Source of the DNA: Atriophallophorus winterbourni
Lineage: Eukaryota; Platyhelminthes; Trematoda; Plagiorchiida; Microphallidae
Reading direction: 5' to 3'
DNA length: 64,000 bases
NCBI GenBank assembly: GCA_013407085.1
Contig: JACCGJ010018177.1
Location: forward strand, 38,150-102,149
Made by a program: the position numbers and the translations under genes
Shown here: in pieces, positions 1 through 15,300 of the stretch
Layout of the letters: each line of letters starts with the position of its first letter
Numbering within the stretch: position 1 is the first letter of the stretch
The notes under the pieces: model-generated
Databases searched by the model: none
What the model saw: only the letters and a program-made list of their open reading frames with translations
What the model was told of the DNA's origin: nothing

Positions 1-2634
1 AAAATATTTGCCACTGCTTTTTGAAACATATGCGGATCAGGTTTACACTATGAAGTGTTAGACAGATAAAATTGACCTGTTTTACGAATTCATCTACATA
101 ATAGATATGCCTAAGGTTCGATGTCACCCAAAGAACGTCTTTACATCATTGAGAACAACGATATATATGTCAGCTCTCAGCCGAGGGAGAACATGGCCAC
201 TGTCATGTACAGAACTACCATAACTTTGCCATCAGATAAACGTTTTTAATCTACTGACTTGTTGTACGGTATTAGCCTAAAAAACGATACAAATAACAAA
301 CTCGACATATATTTGAATTCATCGACAATAAAAATTTTAGAAATTAATTCATTAGCCATAATTTTGAATCCAATGTTGAAATTAAACAAATTTTATGCGG
401 CAGATCATCGTTAAATTATCGCTACTGACAAAAATTCTCCGTCGAACCAAATGAATTACTAATGGATAGAGACATTCTATTCCTTTAGCTTAGCTAACTT
501 CATCAACAGAACGATAATGGCGATCTCAATATGTCCTAAATCCCGTGTAGGAATACAAATTACTACGACCTTTTGACGATCACTCTGAGTAGCAATTGAA
601 ATCTGCAGAATAACTAATATGGCCAAGATCAGCTTATATTTACTCATTTTTTGAAATGCTCACTTTCTTATTACTTATTACTTATTTACATCCAGTTTTG
701 TGATGTTGGTAATCTTATAGCAAACAAATAAAAACCAATCTAAGTGGAGCAATTGGCAGTCTCAGTTTATTGTGCTTTCAGGAAGTATTGTACGAAAAAA
801 CATGTGGCCGAGAATCACAAGCACGTTTAAGTTACTACACTTTAGATACGCAGTCGATCTGCTGCAACAGCTTAGATAAAACACGTACTCAAAATTCATC
901 ATCCGTGGAAAAAAATGATCGAACTAATGGAAATGTTCCTTTAAATTTGAACCACATCAATGGCACTTAATTTTCTAGAACAAGAAATAGATATAGAACC
1001 ATGCACATTTTTAGTTCGCGAAGATACTTCTTGTGTGTAACGTGTGTTGCATATTGAATTATATTTGCGGCCAAGTTTTCCTATGAACTTTATCTGATTT
1101 AATAGAGCAGCACGAAATTGGTCTCGCTGGATGTGATCCAGCACTGCTCAGATAAATTCAAAACGCCCAGGCAAACTTAATGCTTCTCATATCACAACGA
1201 AGACTCGGTTTTCAAATGCAGACCATTGAAATGTTAATAGAAATTCCAGATTAAAAATGTTTGCGTCCTGTGTTTAATCATCAAGTTAAGTGCCTAGTCA
1301 ACGTGATAGCCATGAGTTTTCAGCGATACGAATGCTACTTGCTGGTGTAGGTCATGGAGTTTCATGTATACTTGGGAAACAAACGCTGAATGCTTGATCA
1401 CTCCGGGATCTCATAATAAAAGGCGCAGATAACTTTAAACAATGGAGCATCAGTTAAAAAATTCCTACGATAGAATGAAGATGCTGAGGAAAAGTACCCT
1501 GGGTTTTTATTCACAGTCGCTCAGAAAAGATTCTGATATAAATTTTAATTCGATTTACATGGAACGAATTTACCTACACGATTCCTGGGAAAATCAATAA
1601 TAATTTTTTTAAACCTAAATGCCAATATGTTGAAAAATTCATCTAAAAATGTTTTGTGACATATTTTGTAAAATTTGAAAGTCGTTCAAACATCAACGTT
1701 TATAATATAAAATTAATTTAATTGCAGCAAATTTATTCACGGAAGCACTTACTTCGAATGGTGAGTGTTGGTTGGTTGTATTGTTGATCGGTGATGTCGG
1801 ACGAACCGCTAGATTAACAGTTGTGTAAAACAGTTAGACATTTAGGGCCACAAAAACAAAAAATATGCTTAATATTATCATTCAGTAAACGTATATCCCA
1901 TACCATACGTGATCTATTTTTCCTAACAAGACAAGATATGGGATTTCAAAATTCATCGTAGTACACGTTAATATCTGTAATAATCCATCGGCTTTACGTG
2001 TAAAATTCCGAGAAATCTAGCTTTCGAAAATTCGATGGAAACAGTTTAGGTGGTAATCCAGTTTCGTTGAAGCAACAGGTGAAAAATATTGGTGAACACA
2101 TTAACAACAGACAAAACGTCACCCGAGAGCGTGTATATTTGTATCAACATAAAGGGCTGAAGTGAACAAGTGCAGTTACGCGACATGTAGTGCATCGAAC
2201 TCATCCGCATCCATTGACTATAAAAGCTAAATTTTTAAAGCCAGTTACTGAAGGTATGGTTTCAAGTATCATTATGTTATTACGTCTGGGAGCTTGATTC
2301 GAACTCTAAATGGGCTCGTGGAATAGCAGTAGCTGGATTCATTTCTCGTTAGGTGCACATCAACTAATTTCGACTGAGAATGTTATACTCGGGTTGAATA
2401 CATAATCATCAGAATCTGGGCTCTGAGCATTTTGTAGTTAGTACCAATTGAGATTGAAATGGTGGTTATTACTTCTCACATATACATCAAAATTACAAAA
2501 TAAATCTTTGTTATTCTTGAACAATGTTGCAACATTTCAAACGATTGCGGTGAATGAGAAGCGACTTTACACTTCATATTATGATGGGTAAAATCTACAA
2601 GTAATAATTTGTGCACAGAGCCTTGAATGCCCAA
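1..2634. other. unassigned sequence 3' of the kinesin gene
   Basis: I see no recognisable gene, RNA or repeat here. Short open frames occur in both directions but none has a recognisable motif or good splice context. The minus-strand part next to 2635 should contain the 3' UTR of the kinesin gene. No AATAAA lies close to the stop on that strand; the nearest I noticed is around 1731-1737, about 900 bp downstream. Confidence 0.5.
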
Positions 2635-3313
2635 TTATTCATCGGAAACGTGATTCTGTGAAGTAGACATGATAACGAACCTGCTTGAAAAGCTCAAGGA
2701 CACAAGGGAACACGATGATCCAGTTTGTGCAATGGCTGGTTGACTTGAACCCGGCGTATCGAGTTCCGCAGGATCCTGTTGAACGTCCAACCCAAACTCA
2801 CCGGCTAGTTTGATATTTGAATCACTCTGACAGGCGAATTCCTCTTCTGGGAAGATTAAGGAACCGAGGCTTATTGTTCCGTCGTTGAAGCTTCCGTGCT
2901 CAGATGCAGTATCGTCTGTTGATTTCGGGGTATATTTTTCAAAAGACAACTCATCACATTGCACACCAAAATCTTGCAAACCGTTTGCTTTGTGGTCACG
3001 CGTTCCTATATTTATTATATCACCGATTTTTGTTGTATGATTTAAACGAGATGGCACCGATCTGGTGAAACATGGTCTAGAATGACCTCTTTTTAATTTC
3101 AGTGCAAAATGGGGCGATTTATTTTTCCGGGACTTCTTTCCTCTTCCAGATGAGGATAGTTTCTTCAAAAGAAATCGGTTCACAGCGCTATTTGGGGAGT
3201 TTGACACATTTAGGATTCTGGCGAGACAATTGGTTTCTGATTGTGTTCGTGAAACTTGGTGGCTCATGCTATGCTTCGTAGGTAATAATTGTATACGCTT
3301 TTCTTGGATCGCT
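2635..3313 (-). CDS. kinesin terminal exon (Ser/Lys-rich tail)
   Basis: The exon begins after CTTTTGAACAG and encodes [14 protein letters not shown] onward for about 225 residues to the TAA after QNHVSDE. It contains a basic patch ([23 protein letters not shown]) and an acidic, Ser-rich half. I see no FHA, PX, PH or START signature. I attach it to the kinesin by strand, position and splice phase, not by homology. Confidence 0.7.
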
Positions 3314-6300
3314 CTGTTCAAAAGAGAGACATACATTTAGAAGAAAACTGGTGTAATATATTTTATGAAGCGAAAAATATTGGTAATCCTGACTGGTTAG
3401 AACTTATATTTTAAAGTACTAAATTTTCGCTGAATTTAGTTTTATTATTTTAGGGAAAAATCAGTAAGACATTAGTTCGTTTCGATGAGACGAGTGTTTG
3501 TAGAAAGCACACTTGCAAGCCTAGTGTAACACTGAAGGAACATTTTACACGTTCAATTTTAGCCACGAAAGATTACATTTTAGAGACTCCAACATATTCA
3601 AAATTGTTTTTAGGTGACTTTGAATTCGGTAGTTTAGAGGTAATCTGGCGTGAAACATCAATGTGAAATTACTCCAAGAATGATCGCGAAACCCGCTTAC
3701 CATCAATGAAAATTGAAAGTTTTTGGCGGCACATCAATGGAGCAATCGAACAATTTTCATACAATAAAACACAGGATAATGTTGGTGAATTAATCGACAA
3801 CAGCACTGGTCTGAATTTCGTAACCTAAAGGAGCGAAGACCAAGTGCCAGCAGCAGCAAGAGAAAAATCGTCTATATATTAACACAATATTAAAGAACAT
3901 TAAACATTAGAACTCAAGAGTTATGAAACAAGAAGACGTTCGACGTGACTGGCCAATAATTAAAATGTTTGTTTTAAAGTATTGGATCTTTGTTTTGCTA
4001 GCCATAGCAGGTTCTAAATTGCGCACCTAACATTCATCCATTATCATAGAGTAATAGTTGTAAACATTACTCGACTTTTATCATTACAATGCACATGGTG
4101 TTATGCACACAATCACCAATCCGCGTTAAGTATCGATTGGAACTTCAGCTTGGATTTTTAAATTACCACAGCTATTTAGAGATCTCAGCAAAACTGACGT
4201 TTGAAGGTTTGTAAGCACTGTATTTCAAACAGAATCTTTATTGCTATTTAAATCGAAATTCAACATTCACATACCTATCCGCTCGTTTCGGATGCCAGGT
4301 CGGTTCCAATCTCGGAGATAAGTGTGCGATGCAGGTTTGAGTCCAATTGGTCACAAGGGTATTCTGAATCGATAAAAACCAGAACAGAGTGTAAAATTTG
4401 AATTTCAATATCAGTGGGATATACAGGGATCATGGTTCTAAAACAGTATATCTAACTTTGGGAAAGTTACACGACGTGATAGATGCCTCATTATATACAG
4501 TTGCCGAATCGTTAATGACATAACCACTCGAACAGCTGCAAAAAATCGATTATTTTATCGGTTCGATTAAATTGTTAAACAGAGATTAAATAAAATTGCT
4601 TTGTGTGGGAAAATCAGACAACATGTTAAATCAAGCAGGTAAAACCGGATTGAAAATCCAGCACCAAATTCAAAGGTCGGGTGTCCTGCTTTCATGATGT
4701 TTACATAATGTATGCATTGGAAGATGTGACTATATATAGAATAGAATTTCTAAAGACCACGTAACATCGTAAGATTCTTATCAAACATCGCTGATAAGCA
4801 CGATAAATGTATCGAAATTATATATTCAATCAACGATCTAGGTTTGTGAAGGCTTTGCAGACTTTGCAAATATTCCACACATTTCTACTGAAGCATTCAT
4901 ATGCATATCGTCAGTAAGAAATATGATCCCAATGTTTTCAAGGCTGAAGAAACTAATATAACTCTAGTGAATGAGTAATAGCCATTATAATTCATTCAAA
5001 AAAATTTCTAGAGAATGAAAACTATGAACCACGTGAATTACTTAGTTTCTTGAGCGGTTTACAGTGATTATAAAAACACATTTATTAGATAAATAGAAAA
5101 GTTATTGGAAACCATACTGAAATATATGTAACGAATTGTTTCACACAATTTACGAACTTCATTTAAATTAATTTCGTTCGTTTTCTACTTGCAGGTGAAA
5201 TTCTCAGTTGGGATTTCAAACAGTACTTATAACATCACTTGAACATTTCCTGCATTTCAATCAATAAATTGTAATATCTACTCGTTCGTGAAAATGATAT
5301 TTTCGCTTCTCACCTCTCGCTTGATTGATTCAATTTCCGGTAAAATTGGTGAGGTACTGCGACTAAACGCATTTTTCAAGCCTTGAAATGGGGATAAAAA
5401 TCACATAGTGAAATGGCAATACACCGTAAGTATCACGTAATTGACCTATCGATTTGTAACGATGATGTCAGAGTTGTCAGATTGTTCTAATTTACGCAGA
5501 AGCTATCAGCGGAAAATGCAAAATTGCTAAACTCCGTTTATGTATCATGACACGTTGGAGTACTGATTACAAATGTTCAAATTCAAAGTCAATGCTGGAT
5601 AAGAAATGTAAGAACCAAGTTCACGTGTGAGCATTGTGTTAAGAGAATCACAAGAGGTTGGTTATGAACAAACTATTCACCAATTAGCTGAAATTAAATA
5701 TTTTTCAATTCTTTCTACATTGAGAATTATTGATATTGCGGCAAAAAATGAGATACGGTGGAAAGTGCAGTCTAGTAAATTTGAAGATTCTTGATTCGAT
5801 TAATATTCTACCGTGACAGAACTAAAAATAACAAATAAATAATTACGGATGTTTTAAAATATGTATGAACTCTACGAATCGAAGACACTAGAGCGAAAGA
5901 TTATTAGCGAATAACATCACCTCTGTGAAGTGCGTTGTTCGGTCCAAGCCTAGTTTGTACACGTGGCGTGATATAAATAAATGATTATGAATTATCTAAA
6001 TTTAATAATAACAGGCGTTAAATTGAAAAAAATCTTAAGGAAAAAATTAAAAAATATGAATCCATTTTATACCCTATCAAATCAGATAAATCTAGTTTCT
6101 ATTTGCATAGGGTTCGAACAACGAACCATGATATTCAAACACAGAATCACATAGTGATTCGTGGTCAAGCACTCATGGCGCTTATGAATGACCCTATGTA
6201 ACAGTGGCATTCAAGTATAACCTTGTTTACCATTTATCCACTGCTTCAAGGCTCACTGAACCTAATCTTACCTTCTCCACCTGATGACGGCAAACAGCCA

Positions 6301-9300
6301 GAAACCGGCGTGGTGTGTAATTTCGGGGGATATGAGCAACACATCACTAGTTTCTGTTTGTTTACTCGTATCAGATTGAAGCTGGATCAAATTAATATCT
6401 ACATTGTTGTTTCTACTACTTGGAATGTGTAAGTAGTTTAATCATTTAAATAACGTTTAAAACATTCCTTACAATCGTTGGATAACACGGGTGCGGTTTC
6501 TCCATCCAAACTGATGCCCGAGTTTCTGAGCTAAATAACACAATTAGTGTTTATCATTCAAGAAAAAAATTATCATGTTTTGGTGATTATAATCCTAGAT
6601 GTGAAATAAAATAAAATAAATATGCCCACATTCGATGTGAATGGTTTCTACTAAAATATTCAATTCAATACTATTTTGGTGATTTTTTAACGGTTCAATA
6701 TGTGCATAGATTTATTCTCCTGTTTATAAAACCATACGTATGGAGATGTGAGCAGGAAGACAGACCACAATTAATGACTATGCCGATGAATGACGAAGAG
6801 GAAATTGACTTTATTAATATAAACGTATTTTAAACAATTGAATAATTTCTCGACAAAATAAGGAAAACTTGAAATGTGTGAACTCACACAAGCCTTCTGT
6901 ATGCAATAGGGATGAAAAATTGACTTTTGCTACTCCAATTGATTTGCTATTTTCTACTGAGATGCCAGAGGAATCGTAAACCTTTACAGCAAAGAGCTTT
7001 TTATACTACATTTAGATAAATTTGAATATGGAAATCTAGAGAAGAATTGCGTGTACATAATACTTGTCTAAAGTGTGCTGAGCACAAAATCTTACCTAAT
7101 AAATCTCTAATCCAAATGTACATTGTGTCCCATATCAACGCAACACTCGGAAACCGATAAGGGTATTATCTCAACGGTAACTTAATAGTTATCATTAATG
7201 CTGAGTTCTAAATACTGTATCTAAATTAATAATTTGATTTATAGAATCGTAATTTCTCTTAGGGTGGTTATGAAACAGTGTTACCGCGTTTTACCTAATC
7301 CCGTCTCACATTCGCATTGATTTACGCAATATACAAATAAAATTCTCTGTTAGCAAAAGTTTACTTGACGGTCACTGTTAAATAGCGTTCGTACAACGAA
7401 CCACAGGTGTTCAATCACATAATCACAAAGTGATTCTTGCTTGTGATGTGAGAAACATTATACTTCAATCGTTTCTCAGCGTCTCAAGCGCTTGGTAAAG
7501 AAGCACTTTGTGATTCTGAAATTGAACACCTGTGATTCATTCAAGTCTAAGTTTGTTTACCACTTTTCCACTGTTTCGAGGCTCACTGAATCTAATCTTA
7601 CTGTCTCCACCTGATGAGAGCATACAACCAGAAACCGGTTATTGTGTTTAGGTGTGGGTGATGTCAACAACACTATACTTTTCTCAGGTAACCTTTTTCT
7701 TGTATGGGGATTGGATGGTGGTAAAACATTTTATTTATTAAATTTCCGAGTCTAAAGCAGTGAGTGAATAATCCTGAATTGAAGAGTGAATCTAAAACGT
7801 TGTATACAAGAGAAGGCATGTTGACAATTTTTCGTACATTTTGGCAAACTAGATGGCAAATTTGAGAATAATCTCACCATCATTATCAGTAGCATAAATG
7901 AGTTAATATTATTCACTGTTCAGTGCTCAAAATCACCTATATATTCATAACACTTTCACTAATTAAATATTTCTATATTCTTGGTTGCAACATATAGTTT
8001 CGTATTAATATATTTGGACGTAATTTTTTCCATTGACAGCTATATCATTGTCATCGACGTGAACAATATTAATATCAACATAAAAAAGCTCACTTGCATG
8101 CATTTTCATCAAACGCACACACCCCACGACCAGTTTACTACTGTTTGAACTCATCATGTAGGGACAGTAAGATCATAAACAGGGAAAAAATGGAACACAT
8201 GCTGCGCTTGAATGTCACTGTTGGATCAGGTTTAGTGTGAGTAACCTGTTAAATCACATGTGCCCCTACACATGTAGACAGGGTTTAAACCCATGATCAT
8301 GAACAAAATGCTCATTTACATGCTTTTCCATCACACACATACATCCCACAACCGGTCTCGTGCTGTTTGCACTCATTAGGTAGGGACAATATATCGACAT
8401 TTTTGCCTAAGTAACCAACCAGGACAAATTTGTACCTCGATAACTGGGTCTTATTGTCTGAAGGAAGGAAATAATTTAATTTGAAATTATATTTATTTCA
8501 CAGCGATGTAAAAGTCACTGTGAAATATTGTGATGTGGAGTAGGTTAGTAATGCGTGTTAATCACGAGCCTTTGTATAATATGCACAACATAACATTCCG
8601 GCAAAACACAATAGCGGCAACGATAAAACCACGGAAAACAACAATTGCGAACCAGCGATTATTCGAGTTCTGGAAAAATTGTATGAGATGGTTCAAGCGA
8701 CACTATCCTCGGAAACATGAAAAGACAGACAACATCATCCGCTCTCGAACGGTATGCATTTTGTTATGGTCAATCAAGCAAGTCGAATAAACCGGTTATT
8801 ACGACATCGACTGGCAGACATAATTAGGACAGAGTTGTAGATGTGTGATGTTTTGTTCAGTTGTCATCTAATAATTGCGTGTTACCAATTGGCTTTCTCT
8901 TGTGTTGTGGGATTCGTAGGTGGACATAGTTACCGTTCGAAGGATTGACCTCAATTATGAATCGGATGCAATCGACAAGAGGGGGTAAAATGCGGAGAGA
9001 GACCGTGGATAATGTTAGATCTGGTGCTATAAAAGCCTGTGTGAACAGCGTAATAGTCGTTAGAACAGTATATGCGATTTGACTTCAATAGACTGAGCTA
9101 ATCTCTCTTTCATTTCTTACAATATGACATCAGAATACTGAGAATGCAATTTAAGAAACGTTCACATATTTGTCACACTCACATCGCCTTCTGAGTTATA
9201 GCGTCGATAGACCATGAGAAAGTTCGGATCACACGGCGACGAGATAGCAAGCTGTAATTCATTAGATTAACATTAGGAAGACATGGTGGTAATCAGTTTA

Positions 9301-12300
9301 CATTTGAGAATGACATATCGATTCATCTTCACTTACCGGAAGCGGTGCATACATAGAGCGTTCGTACAATTGCTGTTTAAGGTGGCTTATTTCATCCAGC
9401 AATTGTCTGATATACATTGAACTTGAATCCTACATTGTTAAAAATATTAACAATTTTCAATCGACATACCAAGTTTATCTTCGGCTGATTCACAATCGTT
9501 TTTGCTTGCTGTGCATAATGTAGTGTATTCACTATTTCGTGATAATCCGTATAGCATGAAGAAATGGCTGAAATGCATCAAAGATTGAAACAAAAGTAGA
9601 GTGTCATTGGAAATTCGGAGCATGACAAGGTACACTGTTCGTTTAGAAAAAAACGTACTTGCAATCATGGTGGTTTTGGCATTTCCACCCAAACTGTCAC
9701 TGAGGAGCCAAGTTAGCTTGGAATTACGGTACGGTACATGGATGGGATTCACCTGAACAAGGCCGGATTGCCGAGAGCTTCGCAGACTGTTCACAGTGGA
9801 TCTACTACTGTTTGTTGCGTTTTCTAGTTCCAAGCATTCTCGTTGTGATTTCTCGGCTATATGATGTGGAATAATTAAAAAATGTTTGGTATTTTATTGA
9901 TGTAACATATTGATATAATGTGTGACAGTTTCAGATTTCTGCAAATGATACTACGATATACACTAACATTATGTGAAAACATATCACCTGTATAGAGTTG
10001 TTCCAAAGAAACCACAAATAAGCACCAACACTATTGACCCAAAACCCGATATGGAATAAAAATAGTTTGAGACTTGCCGCTATCATCAATTGGAGACAGT
10101 AAGCATTTTGCAAGTGAGCCATGAAGCATAGGTGATGTGGTAAATAAAGCTTCTGATCTTTTTACATCTTACACTTACCTAGAAACTGTAAATCGACACA
10201 ATTGATCGTAAGGAGTGTATTTTTTATTTCTCTCCTTATGGAACCATCGGATGAAGAGTAAATTAGCCAGCAAGCTGATCGAACACATTAAGACCGAAGA
10301 CTGTTGCCCCCCTGATTCATAAATTACCGGTATTATCTGCGTATGAATCACTTAATTCTGTGCTAAACCACATACATGCAAAATAAAATGCACACATTAG
10401 AAGTCATTATGCAGTTGGGCGACGGCATATTTTCTTTGCAACGTCTCCATGTATTTGCTTCAGTGTAGAATGATCGGCTTGTATTTCTTGTTTTTGCATT
10501 ACTTTCGTTTTTCTTCCTGTGTTTTTGTGTTAAAGATTTATGTATTGCATCAAACTATCTTGTTAAACGTGTGATGTAGGCTAAGCTTAATTATTTACGT
10601 AGTGCTGTCTCCGAATTGTTTGTCTATGGTAAAAATCCGCAAGACTCAATATTGATTTGAGACTAGAATTAAGAATTATAAAATTACACATTACGATTTC
10701 ACCTTCAATTAACTTACTGCTGTTTTAAGTGATGGAAAATTATAGCGAATTTATTCCCAAATATAATTCAATATCGAAAATTGTAAGTTGATTGAATTGC
10801 GTTGCATTCTTACTGTTTCCAAAGCCAGTCGTATATTTTCAGTTTTGGAAGACCTACCCAATGTGCTGTGTTACTGCCAATTAGACAGAGTAGTGTTCAC
10901 GTCAACATATCTTAGTACCAAGTGTAAATCGTTTAATAAATCGAATGTGTGCATGTTCTACACCGAGCACAGTGGACAGCGATGGAATGGACAATCTCAT
11001 TTTTACTATGGAGAAACAACTTAGGCAACTTGCACGAAACGGTCAATCAAACAATAAATCCAAATTTCGGAAGAGCAACAAACATGCACTGAGTAAAATA
11101 ATAAAAAGGCAAGCGTATCGTGATCGTATTGTCCCATTGTGATGAGTGTAAAACAGCTCGAAATCGGTCGTTTGTTGTGTGATGGAAATGTGTGCAAATA
11201 CGAATTTATTTGTACATTTGTACATTTTAACTATCATTTCACATACAAATAATAATCCAGCGAATAATCTTATTTTGAGCTATTTAGATAGCTCAGTTTA
11301 AGGCTCTCTGCGAATTCGTGAATTTATTGCTCACCCGGTTTGTCAACTTACGAGTGATACATATAAGTTAGCCAATTTTCGGGCAACAACAATTTTAGCG
11401 ATACATCAATCGATCAATTTGAATCTTAGAAAAGATGTGGAATATATTTCTCACATTTACAGAATATTTCCGTGGCACATTTTACAAATGTCTATGAAAC
11501 ATTTACATTAGCATGCTTGAAAACACGTGATTGAACAGTTCGGTCTTGCTAGCCTTATGAAACAGTGGCTTACGATTTCACATCCTGTGTCTAAATATCT
11601 TTTTTTAAATTTTTAATGTTATCTACGAAAAGGAAAATACGAATTCAAAACATGCACGCGTGATTGAAGCTTGTGTTTGTTGCTTTCTTCGGTTTAAAAC
11701 AATCGCTTGTGCTGTAATTATCTCGAAACGCGCATTATAGGTATCTTACCCTGGACATGGTTGAAATATTAGCGGCTAAGGGCAAACTGATTTGAGGGAT
11801 TTAGGATCAACTGTCTTTCGTGATCAGTTTAACTGACACAAGTTACATTTGTTGTCCAAAAGGTGTGTTAACATTCAGTTGTGTGTTTAACGACTCGAAC
11901 AGCTGTGCAAGTTTACCCAATGGCTTGATTAATACCATCCCATATGGCAATCTCGGGATTTGGTGTAGATAAATGAAGCGTGAAATACATACTTTTCCTA
12001 TATTGCTTGTGTGTAATCATACGCTCAGTATTATGATAACATGCTTATTATAAACGAAAACGTTCAATACAAAGTGGATTTGGGATCGCAGCGGTGAAGT
12101 ACGTGACCATAAATCTAGATGTCCCGAGGTTCACATGAAAACAATGTTGCTCATTTTAAAACCCTAATTAGCCATTTCATCTAGGTACAAATTGGCATCG
12201 AGTGTAATCAGAAAATTAATGGTGGCAGAATAGCACCCATGTTATTGGTTTAATGCGTATCGAGCTACTAATCCGTGCCACTGTAAAATGATTTGAGCGC

Positions 12301-15300
12301 TACTTGTATAAACCTAATCAGTTGAGTAAAGAAAGGAAGAAGAATTGAGACGGTACATGAAATGCTCGAGTCATTTATCTCCAGTTGGCTAAGGATCAGA
12401 TGTCATCCAATCCATGGGAGAAAGGTCTTAAGATACCAGTTCATAGTAATTACTAATACATTTTTCTCCTCTATCTAAATGCGTCATGATATATCGATAT
12501 TTTGGGCCAACATTTATCCATTTGCATTCAAATGTTCTAAGCAATGTTATCAACCACACCAATAATGCTAAAACGTTTTGAAAATAAAATGTTGCTTTCA
12601 TACATCGAGAAACAAAATCGAGCCACGTGATATATTTTCTTGTCGCAATCACTGTTATTTGATTAAGTGTTTGAGCTAAGCGCCGTGTACATTTAGAAGC
12701 AATTCATGTTCAGAACTAATACAATTTTGTCTGTAGTCTCAATATAAACTTGGAAAAAAGAGTGTTGTAAAATTGCAAGTGAACATTACAAACGAGAAAC
12801 AAAAAGATAAAGTAAACTACTTCACGCCCAACGCCAAGTGAGTAAAGTTAAAGCGACTAAAGCGGGAACACATGCACTATAATGAGAATAGAATGAAGCT
12901 AATGAATCTAGGTTAATTTATGGGAAATGCTGACGTCCATAGATTCTTTACATGTTTCTCCCTACTAATGCATGTAGATATAATTATAAATCGCTGAACA
13001 TTGGTACACAAAGCGTCCGGCTGGTCGCTTAGCAGTCTAATGAAAACCTGTTCGTAAAATTTTTCGGCATTTGAAAATAAGCAAATCACTTCTCTCAAGG
13101 TTGTATTTGTATCTAATTCAGTTGAGAGCGTATTTAAATAACTCTTCCGATGTCTAGGATATGCAATGAAAACATCATCAGCGTTTTTGAGACTAAAGGT
13201 TGAGGATGGTTTCAGTAGAGCAATTAAGTGTATTGAAAATGAGAATGGAGAATGAATCGCATAAGTCGAGTAATATTCCGGTGATCTAATTAAAACTTAT
13301 AAATAGAATGTCATCAAGTAATCCTGCGAATTCGCTAGTGTTAACGCTAAACCCTTAATTATGAAAAGATAAACGAATTCGTCTAAATTATGCATAGAGC
13401 ATGGTGCATTTGAGAAATCTAAATGAATACTATTGATCAGATTACCTTCATGTACTCAAAAATAAAATGTATAGAATCATTAGTTTGTTTTTGTTTTTGT
13501 TGACCTCCTTTGGTCGATCTCAACTATTGATATACATCACATCGCATGATTTTATTCATGTTCTAGAGCTTTTCGAATGACTAAACAGTCCAATTCGAGA
13601 GAAACAATATCTCCCGCAGCGCTCGCAAAAATAGGCAGAACTCGGTCGATCAGCGTCAGTTGCACGCCGGAGGCGTGATCTGCGTTTCGCAGTGAAGAGC
13701 AGTATCTTCTCCTCCCCAGCCTGCAGACGACGCTTTACACAATGCCTCCAGTGTGAGCAGTCAAGGGCAGACAAATGGACGATTACTATATGTACTCGAA
13801 ACATCGGTCTTGGACTCTTGACGCATTCATTCATATCTGAATTTTTAATGTGCCGAGCTCTTCAGGACATGCTACTAAATTTGTAATGATAGCTTGCGAT
13901 GCTAACATTTGCCTAGTGCACAAAAATGAGTAACAGCTCCCAATTAGTTCAGTACCAGGTTCATGAGTCAGGATGAACTAACATTCGTTTCAAAAATAGT
14001 TCATTGTTTATGTAACACCACAAAAAACCAACAGATTCTGAATATATAGTAGTAATAGTGATATCTTGCCAGAATAATAAGGAATAAGGTAGAACATTTA
14101 AAATATTTTTTCCCTTTTCTTCTATTTATTGCTTTCCGCGGCTCTAATGTGATCATTTAACTGCCATTATAACTATTTAGAAAATTTTTAATGGTGGTGA
14201 TGTTAGCATTCACTCTAATTTAAGAATTGAAATTATTATTCGTTTGCCGCAGAATCGGGTTGATTCGATTGAAAATCGATGAGTATAACAACATTTTCGT
14301 AAACGATATTCGATGGTTCAGTTGATGAAACATACCCAGTTTTGATATCACCGTGCTGAGCGAAGACAACGACAAGTTGATGCTCCTTCCTTCTTCAAAC
14401 CGGGTATCGTCTTGTGATTTGTGAGCTCTCTCGCTGTGATGAATAGAACGGGAATATTTGTTTGATCACATTTGTTGCCTACAATTATCGTTTTAATAAT
14501 TACAAGGCAAACGAGGTAATTATTCATGTACGCATACAACCAAGCAATTGTTGCTGATTTTTATGTGCGGGAAAGTGGTTGTTGACCTCCTTCGGGTGAT
14601 GTCGACTATGGATGTACATCACAATCGTATCATTTTTTTCATGTTCCACAGCTTTTCGAATGGATAAACAGTTCGATTCTGGAGGAACAATCTCTCTCTC
14701 GCAGCGCTCGCAACGATAGGCAGAACTCGGTCGATCGGCGTCAGTTGTACGCAGGCGGCGTGATCAGCGTTCAGAAGCCAAGAGCTGTATCTGTTCCTCT
14801 CCAGCTTGCAGATGACGCTTTACATAATGCCTCCAAGTGAACGGTCAAGAGCAAATTGTTCCCAACTCGCGGAGTCCATTCCTGAAGCTTACATATCTCT
14901 TTTGAAAACGTATTTGTACAGAAAATGCGGTCTGTTTAATAGTCGACTTCATGATTTCAACACACCGCAGGAGGCACTATCATAGTAGGGTAACATGCTC
15001 CGTAGACCAGCTTTTAAAGCACATCAGCATTAGTCACTCTGTCCATCCACGAAATGTGCAAAATACAACGGATGCTCCGTAGATGGAAAGCATTCAGCTT
15101 CCGTTCGTGTCTCGCGTGGGTGGTCCACGTTTCACTGCCGTAAGGTAAAGCAGTTAGTACACACGCGATGTATACCATCATCTTTGTCTTTACAGTCAAC
15201 TTACGGTTACCCAAAACACGAAAGTTAGGTCGGTATAAAATGAAGGCTGCTCTGCCAAACCGCTTAGCAATCTCCGTGTCTAGCGAGAGCTTATCCGCAA

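Noticed and set aside
6111..6130. GGGTTCGAACAACGAACC as a tRNA-like B box
   Set aside because: No matching A box, acceptor stem or tRNA fold around it; it is better explained as the mini-hairpin of the repeat family.
8530..8790. Plus-strand 86-codon frame
   Set aside because: No motif, no splice or promoter context, and located within a kinesin intron on the opposite strand.
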